Positions 1-9,286 of a DNA stretch of 64,000 nucleotides are shown here, piece by piece (within the stretch, counting starts at the first letter, position 1; the number at the start of each line of letters is the position of its first letter). Under the pieces are notes generated by a model. It was not told the DNA's origin and made no database searches. It was given only the letters and a program-made list of their open reading frames with translations. This DNA is from Rhodobacteraceae bacterium S2214 (GTDB taxonomy: Bacteria > Pseudomonadota > Alphaproteobacteria > Rhodobacterales > Rhodobacteraceae), in NCBI GenBank assembly GCA_025141675.1, contig CP081161.1, forward strand, positions 248,001-312,000. The letters are read 5' to 3'. The position numbers and the translations under genes are program-made.

Positions 1-516
<516 letters not shown>

Positions 517-1524
517 CTACAGGGTCTCTGACCAGCACGGCAAGAGATCATTTTTCGCAGGTGTTGCGTGGTAAATGCCGCGTGCAATCGCGCGGCTTAG
601 GCAAACGGCGGCTGCATGTCCAATCGCCAGAAGCGCGCCATCATCGACAGGTTCTTTGGCATCACCCGTCGATACCGCAAAAACAAGATCCCCATCGAAG
701 GGCGTATGCGACGGCACAATCGCACGAGCCATACCGTCGTGTGCTGCAACAGCGACGCGTTGGCATTGCGCTTTGGTCAACGGCGCATCAGTCGCAACAA
801 TTGCGATCGTTGTATTGGTGGGCTGACCAGACGCCGCCATTGCAGCCGCCTTTTGACTATCCGGTAGATCGCCCAACTGTGCAGAGGGATTGACGCCATA
901 GCCGCCGAATTCTTCCCCGACCTCATAGGGCGCAGCCCAGAAATGGCGGGTATCTGGCGTTGTAACAGACCCAACCGGATTAGCCGCAACTAACGCGCCC
1001 ACAGTCGTCCCATCTGGCAAAACAGCAGAAGCCGATCCTAACCCGCCCTTTTGCATCGCAGCCGTCGCACCTGTACCAGCACCAAAACTGCCCAGCGCGA
1101 ATTCTGAACCTGCCGCATCATATGCCGCCCGCCCAAGCGCGCGATACGGGTTCTGATCCCACGTCTTGGCGCCCCCATTGATCAGATCGAACAAGATTGC
1201 ACCGGGCACCAAGGGGACTGTCACATTGCCTACGGCAAAACCGCGTCCAGCCGCATGCAGACCGTCCATTACGCCGGACCCCGCATCTAGACCAAAAGCC
1301 GATCCACCAGACAGAAACAGCGCGTCGACGGCTGGCACCAATTTATCAGGGGCCAGCAAATCCGTTTCACGCGTTCCAGGTGCACCGCCCATAACATGCA
1401 CCGAAGCTGTAAACGGGGCATCCGCCGTCACCACGGTCACGCCGCTTTTGACATCGCTGTCTTGCGCATTTCCGACCCGCAAGCCGCGCACGTCGGTGAT
1501 CAGATTGAGGGGGCCGGTTTTCAT
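517..1524 (-). CDS. P1 (S58) family self-processing peptidase
   Basis: Aminopeptidase-like enzyme of the DmpA/BapA/NylC (peptidase S58) family, 335 residues. These N-terminal nucleophile hydrolases cut themselves into two chains before a Ser or Thr. The segment NTTIAIVATDAPL fits the processing site, with the Thr after Asn as probable nucleophile, and GGLGSAS and ALVAANPVGS are family blocks. I chose the ATG at 1524 because AAGGGA lies 5-10 bases upstream; a GTG at 1548 overlapping the ATPase stop would add 8 residues. It is the last gene of a peptide-type ABC transporter operon, suggesting it trims imported peptides or amides. The substrate cannot be read from sequence. Confidence 0.85.
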   Translation of the reverse strand: MKTGPLNLITDVRGLRVGNAQDSDVKSGVTVVTADAPFTASVHVMGGAPGTRETDLLAPDKLVPAVDALFLSGGSAFGLDAGSGVMDGLHAAGRGFAVGNVTVPLVPGAILFDLINGGAKTWDQNPYRALGRAAYDAAGSEFALGSFGAGTGATAAMQKGGLGSASAVLPDGTTVGALVAANPVGSVTTPDTRHFWAAPYEVGEEFGGYGVNPSAQLGDLPDSQKAAAMAASGQPTNTTIAIVATDAPLTKAQCQRVAVAAHDGMARAIVPSHTPFDGDLVFAVSTGDAKEPVDDGALLAIGHAAAVCLSRAIARGIYHATPAKNDLLPCWSETL

Positions 1525-1544
1525 CAGTTCCCTTTTCAGTGGTT

Positions 1545-3131
1545 TCACCCATCGTCCGGTAAAGTCGGCGCGGCTGCAAGCAATGTTTGCGTGTATGGAT
1601 GCTGCGGATTTTGGAAAACGTCTTCGGTCGCGCCTTGTTCGACGATCCTGCCCGCTTGCATGACAAGCACCTTATCCGTGATCGTCCGCACAACCGACAA
1701 GTCATGCGAGATAAACAGGTAAGAAAACGACCGTTGCGCGCAAAGTGCTGCGATCAGATCAAGCACTTGCGCCCGCACAGACACATCAAGCGCAGAGACG
1801 GCTTCGTCAAAAACGATCAGATCGGGTTGCGTGATCAAGGCGCGTGCAATGGCGATGCGCTGACGCTGCCCGCCTGAAAATTCATGAATGTATTTGTGAG
1901 CGTCTTCCGGTTTCAAACCGACGTCGGATAGCACCTGAGCCACTTGGGTGTGCTGTTCCGCTTGTGTCGGCCTGGGGTCGGACAAATGGAATGGCTCTGC
2001 AATCAAACGACCCACACGATGACGCGGATTGAACGACCCAAATGGGTCTTGGAACACGACTTGCATCTTGCGACGAACGCTCAGGTTCGGCTGTTTGCCA
2101 GCAAAGACCGGATCGCTATCAAGTGTGATAGTACCGGCCTGAACAGGCTCTAGCCCCAGAATAGCCCGTGTTAGGGTCGATTTTCCACAACCGCTTTCCC
2201 CGACAAGGCCAATCCGTTCACCGCGTTGCAGGTCAAAGCTGACATCATCGACAGCCCGAAACCGCCCCGGTTTCGCGAAGAACGAAGGGCGCGGCGTGCG
2301 GTAATCACGGCTGACGCGCTGGACCGACAAAAGCGGACTGTGCGCAGCGACGGGGGGTAATACAACCTTGTGCCCAGACGCTGCGAAGAGCGCCCGTGTG
2401 TAGGGATGTTTTTTTGCACGGAGAAGATCGGCGGTTGCCCCCTGCTCCACGATCCGCCCCTTCTGCATCACAACGATCCGGTCGGCCATATTCGCCACAA
2501 CTGCCAGATCATGGGTGATCATCAGAAGTCCCATATCGAACTCGGCCACGAGGTCTTGCAAGAGCGCAAGGATGGTCGCCTGTGTCGTCACGTCCAGCGC
2601 CGTCGTGGGTTCATCCGCGATCAGTAATTTTGGTCGCAATGCGATTGCCATCGCGATGACGACGCGCTGACGTTGCCCCCCAGATAATTCGTGAGGATAG
2701 CGCGATAGCGGGAACCGATCATTGGGCAGGCCCACGCGCGCCAACATTTCAGCGGCCCGTTTACGCGCATCTGCACGTGATGCATCCCCGTGCACGCGAA
2801 TGGTTTCGGATACCTGATCACCGATGGTTTGCACGGGATTGAGCGCGGTCATCGGTTCTTGAAAAACCATGCCAACATCATTCCCGCGCATCCCGCACAA
2901 CTGCGCTTCTGACGCTTGCAATACGTCTTGCCCGTCAAGATCAATTGCACCCGTTGCGACAGACCCGCGCGGCAAAAGCCCCATCACGCCCAGCGCTGTC
3001 AGCGATTTTCCAGAACCGCTTTCGCCTGTAATTGCCACGATCTCGCCTGCCTGCACGTCAAACGAAACGCCGTGCAGGATCGGTGTCTCGTGGATTGCGA
3101 CCGACAGGTTTTGTACGCGCAGCAATGTCAT
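1545..3131 (-). CDS. Double ABC ATPase of peptide/nickel-type transporter (DppDF fusion, YejF/GsiA-like)
   Basis: Energises uptake through the two permeases encoded just upstream. The 528-residue protein carries two complete ABC modules. The first has Walker A GESGSGKS near residue 37, signature LSGGQRQR and Walker B LLIADEPTT. The second has Walker A GESGCGKS near residue 310, signature FSGGQRQR and Walker B LIVFDEAVSALD. Single-chain double ATPases of this length are known from YejF and GsiA. The start ATG overlaps the stop of the preceding permease gene (ATGA), indicating translational coupling. Both ATP sites look intact. Substrate class (peptide, glutathione or similar) is inferred only from family. 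Confidence 0.93.
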   Translation of the reverse strand: MTLLRVQNLSVAIHETPILHGVSFDVQAGEIVAITGESGSGKSLTALGVMGLLPRGSVATGAIDLDGQDVLQASEAQLCGMRGNDVGMVFQEPMTALNPVQTIGDQVSETIRVHGDASRADARKRAAEMLARVGLPNDRFPLSRYPHELSGGQRQRVVIAMAIALRPKLLIADEPTTALDVTTQATILALLQDLVAEFDMGLLMITHDLAVVANMADRIVVMQKGRIVEQGATADLLRAKKHPYTRALFAASGHKVVLPPVAAHSPLLSVQRVSRDYRTPRPSFFAKPGRFRAVDDVSFDLQRGERIGLVGESGCGKSTLTRAILGLEPVQAGTITLDSDPVFAGKQPNLSVRRKMQVVFQDPFGSFNPRHRVGRLIAEPFHLSDPRPTQAEQHTQVAQVLSDVGLKPEDAHKYIHEFSGGQRQRIAIARALITQPDLIVFDEAVSALDVSVRAQVLDLIAALCAQRSFSYLFISHDLSVVRTITDKVLVMQAGRIVEQGATEDVFQNPQHPYTQTLLAAAPTLPDDG

Positions 3132-3940
3132 GTCCGGTCGACCCTGATCCGTGGATCAAGCGCGTCGCGCAAGCCGTCACCGAGCAAATTCAAACCCAAG
3201 ACCATGACAACAATTGCACCGCCCGGCATCAGGGCTGTGTGCGGCGCGAAGCTGACCAGCGTCTGCGCGTCTGCCAGCATCCGCCCCCAGCTTGCCGTGG
3301 GCGGTTGCGCACCCAATCCGATGTAGGACAGTGCCGCTTCAGCCAGAATGCCAAGCGAAAATTGGATCGTGCCTTGAACAATCATCAAGTTCAGTATGTT
3401 GGGCAGGATGTGTTCCCAAGATATGCGGTACGCCGACTTCCCGCAAACGCGGGCCGCGAGGATAAAATCACGTTCCCATAACGACAGTGCTGCCCCTCTG
3501 GTCAGTCGCGCGAAGACAGGAATGTTAAAGATGCCGATGGCAATGATCGCGTTTACCGCCCCTGCCCCGAATACAGCCGTGATCAGGATCGCGATGACCA
3601 ACGACGGGAAAGCGAAGATCAAATCGTTCCCACGCATGATGAATTCGTCAATAAACGCGCCCCGCTTTGCAGCAGCCCACAGGCCCAACGGCACCCCGAT
3701 GGCCATGCCGATCCCCACGGCGAGCAGTGCCACCGCGATGGATGTCCGCGCGCCCATCATGATCATCGACAGAATGTCCCGCCCGAATTGATCGGTGCCA
3801 AGCCAGTGCGCCGCGTCGGGCGATTTCAGCTTGTTCGGGATATCGAACACCTCGATATCGTAAGGTATCCAGACGAAGGATAGCAGTGCCATCGCGATAA
3901 AGCTTAGCGATAGAATTGCGCCAATCCACAGCCCCTTCAT
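3128..3940 (-). CDS. ABC transporter permease, DppC type
   Basis: Inner-membrane permease of the peptide transporter family, 270 residues. It begins with a transmembrane segment (WIGAILSLSFIAMALLSFVW) and has the DppC hallmarks LGTDQFGRDILS in the N-terminal third and the EAA-type cytoplasmic loop that contacts the ATPase (ARVCGKSAYRISWEHILPN). The open frame extends far upstream without a stop, but the ATG at 3940 overlaps the stop of the DppB-type gene as ATGA and precedes the conserved start, so the longer frame is not used. The gene is also coupled by ATGA to the ATPase downstream. Confidence 0.93.
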   Translation of the reverse strand: MKGLWIGAILSLSFIAMALLSFVWIPYDIEVFDIPNKLKSPDAAHWLGTDQFGRDILSMIMMGARTSIAVALLAVGIGMAIGVPLGLWAAAKRGAFIDEFIMRGNDLIFAFPSLVIAILITAVFGAGAVNAIIAIGIFNIPVFARLTRGAALSLWERDFILAARVCGKSAYRISWEHILPNILNLMIVQGTIQFSLGILAEAALSYIGLGAQPPTASWGRMLADAQTLVSFAPHTALMPGGAIVVMVLGLNLLGDGLRDALDPRIRVDRT

Positions 3941-4884
3941 GTCCGCGTCCTCAAACGTGGATCGACGGCGGCATAGGCGATGTCGACCACGAAGTTCACC
4001 AAGATCACGACGAAGACGAGCAACATCACCACGCTTTCCACCACGATCAAATCGCGAGCACTGATGGCTTGGAAAATCAAACGCCCCAGACCAGGTAGGA
4101 AAAACACCTGTTCGATAATGATCCCACCGGCCAGCAAAAACGAGAACTGCAAACCGATGATCGTCAGCACGGGGATCAGCGCATTGCGCACCCCGTGTTT
4201 CCAAAGCGCTTGGCGTTGCGATAACCCTTTGGCGCGGGCGGTGCGCATGAAATCCTCGCCCAGCATGTCCAGCAAGGATGATCGCATCACACGCGCAAGG
4301 ATCGCAGCTTGGGGCAGCGCCAAAGATATCGCGGGCAGCGTCAGTGCCTTCATCCCGCCCCAGAACCCTTTGTCCCAACCGGGGAACCCGCCCGCCGAAA
4401 ACCAACGTAGATTGATGGCAAAGATCAGGACCATGATCATCGCGAACCAGAAATTCGGGATCGCAACGCCCAATTGCGTGGCTCCCATCACCGACATATC
4501 GCCGATACGGCCACGGCGGGATGCAGCGTAAATGCCCGCCGGAAAGGCGATGAGCGTCGATAAGATCAGTGCGTAGATGGCAAGAGGCAAAGACACGACG
4601 ACGCGATCTGCGATCAGCTCTGACACAGGTGCGCGGTAGGTGTACGACGTACCAAAATCGCCAGTGATCATCCCTGTTACCCAATTCAAATAACGCACAG
4701 GTTTCGCCACATCGAGCCCAAGTTCAGTCCGCAACGCCGCCACTGTTTCGGGTTGCGCATTGATCCCCAACATGAACGACGCCGGATCACCTGGAGCAAT
4801 TTCGATCACTGCGAAGATCACGAAAGATGCCACAATCAAACTGATCACGAGTGACAGAAATCGGCCCAAGACATATCGGATCAT
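3937..4884 (-). CDS. ABC transporter permease, DppB type
   Basis: Partner permease of the DppB type, 315 residues from the ATG at 4884. N-terminal MIRYVLGRFLSLVISLIVAS is the classic family start, followed by the APGDP motif and later transmembrane segments, with the ATPase-contacting loop ARAKGLSQRQALWKHGVRNA near residue 225. A GTG at 4893 would add three residues; neither start has a strong ribosome-binding site. Its 5' end lies only about 40 bases from the start of the FMN riboswitch on the other strand, so the transporter promoter must lie within or beyond the riboswitch DNA, unless transcription arrives from the binding-protein gene. Confidence 0.92.
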   Translation of the reverse strand: MIRYVLGRFLSLVISLIVASFVIFAVIEIAPGDPASFMLGINAQPETVAALRTELGLDVAKPVRYLNWVTGMITGDFGTSYTYRAPVSELIADRVVVSLPLAIYALILSTLIAFPAGIYAASRRGRIGDMSVMGATQLGVAIPNFWFAMIMVLIFAINLRWFSAGGFPGWDKGFWGGMKALTLPAISLALPQAAILARVMRSSLLDMLGEDFMRTARAKGLSQRQALWKHGVRNALIPVLTIIGLQFSFLLAGGIIIEQVFFLPGLGRLIFQAISARDLIVVESVVMLLVFVVILVNFVVDIAYAAVDPRLRTRT

Positions 4885-4921
4885 CTCTTGCACCCATATA
4901 TCAATCGTGTATCAATTGGAT

Positions 4922-5059
4922 CGTTCTCAGGGCGGGGTGTAACTCCCCACCGGCGGTATGTGGCAACACGAGCCCGCGAGCGCCTTTCGTCCGCGAAAGG
5001 GTCAAGCAGATCAGGTGCGATGCCTGAGCCGACAGTGATAGTCTGGATGAAAGAGAACG
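4922..5059 (+). promoter_or_regulatory. FMN riboswitch (RFN element) upstream of ribH2
   Basis: Seen directly: the closing stem CGTTCTC (4922-4928) pairs with GAGAACG (5053-5059). Between them are the conserved RFN blocks: GGGCGGGGTGTAACTCCCC, CCGGCGGTATG, the variable P3 hairpin in 4965-5010, TCAGGTGCGATGCCTGA and GCCGACAGTGATAGTCTGGATG. These match the consensus of the FMN aptamer well. The element ends 81 bases before the ribH2 ATG, whose strong Shine-Dalgarno AAAGGAG lies 8-15 bases upstream of the start. RFN elements before ribH2 are known in other alphaproteobacteria. I see no clear T-run terminator after the aptamer, so control of translation start is more likely than attenuation. Confidence 0.95.
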
Positions 5060-5140
5060 CGGTCACGCATGTCCTTTGGGGCAAGTGTGGACGTGTGATG
5101 CCTTGGGTGACGTGTCGATTGTTACAAAAGGAGATCACAA

Positions 5141-5569
5141 ATGACACCACCCCGTTTTGCATTCATCAAAGCCAACTGGCACGCTGATATCGTTGATCAG
5201 GCGCTTGTAGGCTTTCAGGAATTGATTCCAAACGTTGATGTCTTCGACGTGCCCGGCGCGTTCGAAATGCCGTTGCTCGCCAAACGTCTTGCCCCGCAAT
5301 ACGACGCAGTCGCCTGTGCCGCGCTGGTCGTTGATGGCGGTATCTACCGGCATGAATTCGTCGCCGATGCTGTGGTCAAGGGGCTGATGGACGTTGGCCT
5401 TCAGACCGATACCCCGATCCTGTCCGTTAGCCTGACGCCCCATCATTTTCAGGAAACGGCGCACCACACCGCGATCTACCGCGACCATTTCAAGGTCAAA
5501 GGCCGCGAGGCGGCAAATGCCGCGCTGTCGATCACGGGCGTGTATCAGAATTTGCATGTAGCCGCCTAA
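5141..5569 (+). CDS. ribH2: 6,7-dimethyl-8-ribityllumazine synthase, type II
   Basis: Condenses 5-amino-6-ribitylamino-uracil with 3,4-dihydroxy-2-butanone 4-phosphate to make the riboflavin precursor. At 142 residues with start MTPPRFAFIKANWHADIVDQ and the core FDVPGAFEMPLLAK, it matches the alphaproteobacterial RibH2 form known from Brucella and Mesorhizobium rather than the longer RibH1. The FMN riboswitch upstream directly supports the assignment and shows feedback control by flavin. It is a single-gene transcript closed by a hairpin terminator at 5577-5605. It sits on the opposite strand to its neighbours, between the binding-protein and permease genes of an ABC transporter. Confidence 0.95.
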   Translation: MTPPRFAFIKANWHADIVDQALVGFQELIPNVDVFDVPGAFEMPLLAKRLAPQYDAVACAALVVDGGIYRHEFVADAVVKGLMDVGLQTDTPILSVSLTPHHFQETAHHTAIYRDHFKVKGREAANAALSITGVYQNLHVAA

Positions 5570-5576
5570 GTCGAAT

Positions 5577-5605
5577 GCCTCCGGCTATGATCGCCGGAGG
5601 CTTTT
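5577..5605 (+). terminator. Rho-independent terminator of ribH2
   Basis: Perfect 9-base stem GCCTCCGGC (5577-5585) / GCCGGAGGC (5593-5601), loop of 7, followed by TTTT (5602-5605). It starts 8 bases after the ribH2 stop. On the minus strand the stem is not followed by a T-run, so it should act mainly on ribH2 and only weakly, if at all, on transcription coming from the binding-protein gene. Confidence 0.88.
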
Positions 5606-5609
5606 GCAA

Positions 5610-7085
5610 TTACTCTGCCCAACTAAGCGCTGTCAGATCGACTGACGCCGTTGGCTGGTTTTCCCACATACCCTGTAAGTCGGCCTTCACAACGGACGTC
5701 CACGCAAGTTCAAACAAGTAGCCATTGACGTAATCTTCCGAGATTATCGTCTGCGCTTGGGCCAACAGATCCGACCGCGCGGCTGGATCAGCAGTTCCAG
5801 TCAGGTCCATCATCAGCGCCTGAAAATCGGGATTGTCATATTGGAAGTAATAGTCGGGGTTCGCATAAATCCCGATATCCATCGGTTCCGTATGGCTGAC
5901 GATCGACAGGCCAAAGTCCTTGCCCTTGAACACTTCTTCCAGCCACTGCGCCCATTCCAGATTGCTGATCTCGGTTTCGATCCCGACTTGGCGCAGTTGG
6001 GCCGCGATAATCTCTCCGCCACGTCGCGCGTAGGATGGCGGCGGCAGCTTCAGCGTCGTCGTGAACCCGTCAGCAAAGCCAGCCTCGGCCAACAAGGCTT
6101 TCGCTTTTTCAGGATCGTAGTTCGAATTCGCGGTCAGATCGACATAATCGGGGTTGTGCGGCGCGAAGTGGGTCCCAATCGGCGTGCCAACCCCGAACAT
6201 CGCCCCGTCAATAATCGCTTGGCGGTCAATCGCATGGGCGACAGCTTGGCGTACCCGCACATCATCAAACGGCGGCATCTTGTTGTTGGTGGACAGGATC
6301 GTCTCACCTTCAGTATTTCCGCGCAGCACTGTGAAGCGCGGATCAGCATCGAACTGCGGCAGGTTTTCAGGCGCAGGAAAACCGGCAAAGGCATCCACAT
6401 CTTCGGCCATCACAGCCGCAAAAGCCGCCGTTGGATCGCTAATGAACCGGAATGTCGCGGTTTCAATCGCAGGGGCATCGCCCCAGTAGGCGTCATTGCG
6501 TACCAATTCGATCCGGTCGCCTTGCGCCCAATCACTGAACTTATATGCACCCGTGCCAATCGGGTTCGTCGCAATATCTGCGATGCTGTCTTCCGACACA
6601 ATTACCGCATCGCCCCATGCCATGTTAAACAGGAACGATCCGTTTGGCTGGGACAGGGTGACCTTCACAGTCAAAGGATCAACCGCCTCGACGCTTGCGA
6701 TACCGGCAAACAACGCCTTTTGCGCATTGGTGCTATCCTCGGCCCGCGCCCTATCCAGCGAAAACACCACATCATCCGCGTCCATCGCCGTGCCGTCATG
6801 GAACATCACGTCGGGTACAAGGCTGAATGTGTAGACCAAACCGTCGTCGGAAATGTCCCAGCTTTGCGCAAGACTTGGCACCACAGCACCGTCCGCCTCA
6901 AACCGCGTCAGCCCTTCAAACACGTTATGGTAAACCACCGTATCGATCGCCTGCGCTGCGCCGCCGGTTGGGTCAAGATTAGGCGGTTCAAGCTGGACGG
7001 CGATGGTCACACTGTCATTGGCCAATGCGCCAGTCGCGCAAATCGCAACAAAGGATGACGCGATGAATGTCTGGAAACGTTTCAT
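5610..7085 (-). CDS. ABC transporter substrate-binding protein, family 5 (DppA/OppA-like)
   Basis: Periplasmic solute receptor of 491 residues. MKRFQTFIASSFVAICATGA plus LAND forms a signal peptide, followed by the family-5 pattern (LEPPNLDPTGG, VVYHNVFEGLTR, FHDGTAMDADDVVFSLDR, NPIGTGAYKFSDW, RVRQAVAHAIDR). The frame stays open far upstream to 8165, but the ATG at 7085 with GAGGGGG 6-12 bases before it and the signal peptide fix the start; the upstream extension is antisense to panB. It most likely feeds the permeases at 3128-4884, which follow on the same strand but are separated from it by ribH2 and its riboswitch. Confidence 0.92.
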   Translation of the reverse strand: MKRFQTFIASSFVAICATGALANDSVTIAVQLEPPNLDPTGGAAQAIDTVVYHNVFEGLTRFEADGAVVPSLAQSWDISDDGLVYTFSLVPDVMFHDGTAMDADDVVFSLDRARAEDSTNAQKALFAGIASVEAVDPLTVKVTLSQPNGSFLFNMAWGDAVIVSEDSIADIATNPIGTGAYKFSDWAQGDRIELVRNDAYWGDAPAIETATFRFISDPTAAFAAVMAEDVDAFAGFPAPENLPQFDADPRFTVLRGNTEGETILSTNNKMPPFDDVRVRQAVAHAIDRQAIIDGAMFGVGTPIGTHFAPHNPDYVDLTANSNYDPEKAKALLAEAGFADGFTTTLKLPPPSYARRGGEIIAAQLRQVGIETEISNLEWAQWLEEVFKGKDFGLSIVSHTEPMDIGIYANPDYYFQYDNPDFQALMMDLTGTADPAARSDLLAQAQTIISEDYVNGYLFELAWTSVVKADLQGMWENQPTASVDLTALSWAE

Positions 7086-7211
7086 GATGAACCCCCTCTG
7101 GTTCCCATCACTGTTGACGCAACCTTGGGTCAAATCAAGTCCCATGGCTAGAAACCAAACTGTGTGACTGCTATTGGGCCCGTCAACATGTGCTAACCAA
7201 GGACTACCAAT

Positions 7212-8039
7212 ATGAGCGCCACAGCCAAAAAACGCGCCCCAATGCCTGATGATATTCGGGCGGCGAAAGGTGGGACTCCACTGGTCAGCCTGACCGCCTA
7301 CACGACACCGATGGCCCAGATGATGGACGCGCATTGCGACTTTGTTCTGGTTGGCGACAGCGTCGGGATGGTGCTGCACGGATTGCCATCCACGCTGGGT
7401 GTGACGATGGATATGATGGTGATGCACGGTCAAGCCGTGTCGCGCGGATTGACCAGCGCGATGATGGTGATCGACATGCCGTTCGGGTCTTATGAAGAAA
7501 GCCCACAGCAAGCATTCCGCAACGCCGCCCGCCTGATGTCGGAAACGAACGCAGGTGCTGTGAAGCTGGAAGGCGGCGTTGAAATGGCCCCGACCATCGC
7601 GTTTTTGGTCAAGCGCGGCATTCCCGTCATGGCCCACATCGGCCTGACACCGCAGTCGATCAACACGCTGGGCGGCTATAAAGTGCAAGGTCGCGGTGAC
7701 GCGGGTGACGCGTTGATGGCCGATGCCATTGCGGTGGACGAGGCAGGCGCTTTCGCCGTGGTGCTTGAAAAGGTGCCGGAGACGCTCGCCGATGAGGTCA
7801 CAACGCAGGTCGACATCCCCACCATTGGGATCGGCGCGAGTGCCGGCTGTGACGGTCAAATCCTTGTCGTGGATGACATGCTTGGCATGTTCACAGCGTT
7901 CAAAGCCAAGTTCGTGAAACGTTACGCGCATCTCGCAGACGACGGCGAAGCCGCGATTGCAGCCTACGCAGAGGAAGTTCGCGCGCGGACATTCCCTGCC
8001 GCTGAACATGTGTTCTCTGACAAAGCGCCAAGCAAATGA
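7212..8039 (+). CDS. panB: 3-methyl-2-oxobutanoate hydroxymethyltransferase
   Basis: First step of pantothenate (vitamin B5, coenzyme A) synthesis: transfers a hydroxymethyl group from methylene-tetrahydrofolate to 2-oxoisovalerate, giving ketopantoate. The 275 residues show the family signatures [32 protein letters not shown], the conserved [15 protein letters not shown] and the IGIGAS block near residue 200. AAGGA lies about 8 bases before the ATG. Its last codons overlap the start of panC as ATGA, so the two are a coupled pair. The upstream 126 bases also serve the divergent binding-protein gene. Confidence 0.97.
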   Translation: MSATAKKRAPMPDDIRAAKGGTPLVSLTAYTTPMAQMMDAHCDFVLVGDSVGMVLHGLPSTLGVTMDMMVMHGQAVSRGLTSAMMVIDMPFGSYEESPQQAFRNAARLMSETNAGAVKLEGGVEMAPTIAFLVKRGIPVMAHIGLTPQSINTLGGYKVQGRGDAGDALMADAIAVDEAGAFAVVLEKVPETLADEVTTQVDIPTIGIGASAGCDGQILVVDDMLGMFTAFKAKFVKRYAHLADDGEAAIAAYAEEVRARTFPAAEHVFSDKAPSK

Positions 8040-8878
8040 TCGCCCCGATTGAACAGACGCTCGCAGGTCTTCGCACGCAGACCGCGATCTGGCGTAGGGC
8101 TGGCGAAACGATTGGTGTTGTCCCGACGATGGGCGCACTGCATCAAGGGCACTTATCGCTCGCACGCGCCGCCCGCGAAACCTGCGACCGCGTGATCGTC
8201 ACAATCTTTGTGAACCCCAAACAGTTCAACAATCCTGACGATCTGAAAAACTACCCACGCACCGAACAGGAAGACGCGAAGAAACTGGAATCCATCGGCG
8301 TTGATCTGATCTACAATCCCGATGGGCCGCAGATGTATCCTGACGGCTTTGCGACGAACGTGTCTGTGAACGGGCTGACCGATATGCTTTGCGGCGCACA
8401 CCGGCCCGGTCATTTCGATGGGGTGGCGACGGTCGTGTCGAAGCTGTTCTTGCAGACCTCAGCGGACAAGGCGTTTTTCGGCGAAAAAGACTACCAACAG
8501 CTGCAAATCGTGCGGCGCATGGCGGCTGATCTGGATATCCCAATCGACGTCGTTGGCTGCCCCACGATCCGCGAAGAAGATGGGTTGGCAATGTCATCGC
8601 GCAACCTGCTGATCTCGGACCGGGCGCGTGTAAAAGCGCCTGCTTTGGCGGAGGTGATGAACGAATTGCGCACCGCGTTGCTGGCGGGCGGGCGGATGTC
8701 GGACCTGCTGGACGACGCAAAGAGGAAGATCGTGAACGCGGGGTTCAACGAGGTGGAATACCTCGACCTACGCGATGGGACGGATTTGGGGCTGCTGGAC
8801 CAACCAGTAGAGGGGTCACGGCTATTCGCAGCGGCTTGGCTGGCTGGAGTGCGGTTGATTGATAATATTGCGGTTTAA
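8036..8878 (+). CDS. panC: Pantoate--beta-alanine ligase
   Basis: ATP-dependent condensation of pantoate with beta-alanine to pantothenate, the step two after PanB. The 280-residue protein has the nucleotidyl-transferase signature [17 protein letters not shown] (HxGH at residues about 40-43), the FVNPKQFN block, [18 protein letters not shown] and the KMSKS-like MSSRN loop. All expected catalytic blocks are present. It overlaps panB by four bases. panE and panD are not in the window. A strong hairpin terminator follows at 8931-8960. Confidence 0.97.
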   Translation: MIAPIEQTLAGLRTQTAIWRRAGETIGVVPTMGALHQGHLSLARAARETCDRVIVTIFVNPKQFNNPDDLKNYPRTEQEDAKKLESIGVDLIYNPDGPQMYPDGFATNVSVNGLTDMLCGAHRPGHFDGVATVVSKLFLQTSADKAFFGEKDYQQLQIVRRMAADLDIPIDVVGCPTIREEDGLAMSSRNLLISDRARVKAPALAEVMNELRTALLAGGRMSDLLDDAKRKIVNAGFNEVEYLDLRDGTDLGLLDQPVEGSRLFAAAWLAGVRLIDNIAV

Positions 8879-8930
8879 TAGAGTAGAAGCTCGAAAAACA
8901 GCCTTGAGCGGCTAATTCACTAACCATATT

Positions 8931-8960
8931 AAAAAGGCCGCCCCGGAGGACGGCCTTTTT
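8931..8960. terminator. Bidirectional hairpin terminator between panC and a small gene
   Basis: Perfect 10-base inverted repeat: AAAAAGGCCG (8931-8940) and CGGCCTTTTT (8951-8960) around a 10-base loop. The A-run and T-run give a U-tail in both directions, so it can end panBC transcription on the plus strand and a transcript of the 37-codon frame (stop at 8966) on the minus strand. Confidence 0.9.
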
Positions 8961-8965
8961 TAGTC

Positions 8966-9079
8966 TTAAAGCCCGAATATCCCAAGAAGCCAACCTAGGA
9001 ACAAAAGTCCTAGAGAAAACTCAACACGGTATTTGGTACCGCAGGGTTTCGTGGCTTCGAGGATGAATGATGCACGCAT
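8966..9079 (-). CDS. Candidate small membrane protein, 37 residues
   Basis: I do not recognise this gene. The frame starts at an ATG (9077-9079) with GGGAG six bases upstream and ends in TAA six bases before the terminator at 8931-8960. The product starts MRASFILEATKPCGTKYRVE and its last 17 residues are mostly Leu, Phe, Gly and Ile, a short hydrophobic helix that could sit in the membrane. Ribosome-binding site, start codon, hydrophobic end and terminator are in the right order, which is why I list it. It overlaps, in another frame, a longer weaker frame starting near 9240. Absence of any recognised homologue keeps the confidence modest. Confidence 0.4.
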   Translation of the reverse strand: MRASFILEATKPCGTKYRVEFSLGLLFLGWLLGIFGL

Positions 9080-9286
9080 GACGCACTCCCTACATCTCTC
9101 GTGTGCGTACCCTTATAGAAGCCGCGTAGCACACATAGACCACTTGCTGACATTTCCCTTTTGAGTAAAGTAAGGCGGCTGCCAGCCAGCGCGACTTTGT
9201 CGGTGCCCATAAAGAGCGTTGTTATTGATGTGGGAATCAACTTTCTCCTTTTCAAGCAAGAAAATCAACTTTTCTAGTTGATCACC
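9080..9286. other. Intergenic stretch, no certain gene
   Basis: About 200 bases between the small gene candidate and the deacylase gene. On the minus strand a frame of about 76 codons starts at TTG near 9240, behind a good AAGGAG, and runs to 9010 through the small gene. Its composition changes along its length and I could not assign it a family, so it is left uncalled. It may instead be the leader and promoter of the 37-codon gene (a TATAAG lies about 40 bases upstream of its start). Confidence 0.3.

Noticed and set aside
3941..4684. Upstream extension of the DppC-type frame
   Set aside because: Lies inside the DppB-type gene in another frame; the ATGA overlap at 3937-3940 gives the real start.
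5757..7058. Long plus-strand frame of 433 codons
   Set aside because: Antisense to the substrate-binding protein gene, which has a signal peptide and clear family blocks; the frame is Arg/His-rich with no motif.
7086..8165. Upstream extension of the binding-protein frame to 8165
   Set aside because: It runs antisense through panB; the signal peptide and ribosome-binding site at 7085 define the true start.
9010..9240. Minus-strand frame of about 76 codons from TTG with AAGGAG upstream
   Set aside because: Good ribosome-binding site but rare start codon, no recognised family, and overlap with the better-supported 37-codon frame; left uncalled.
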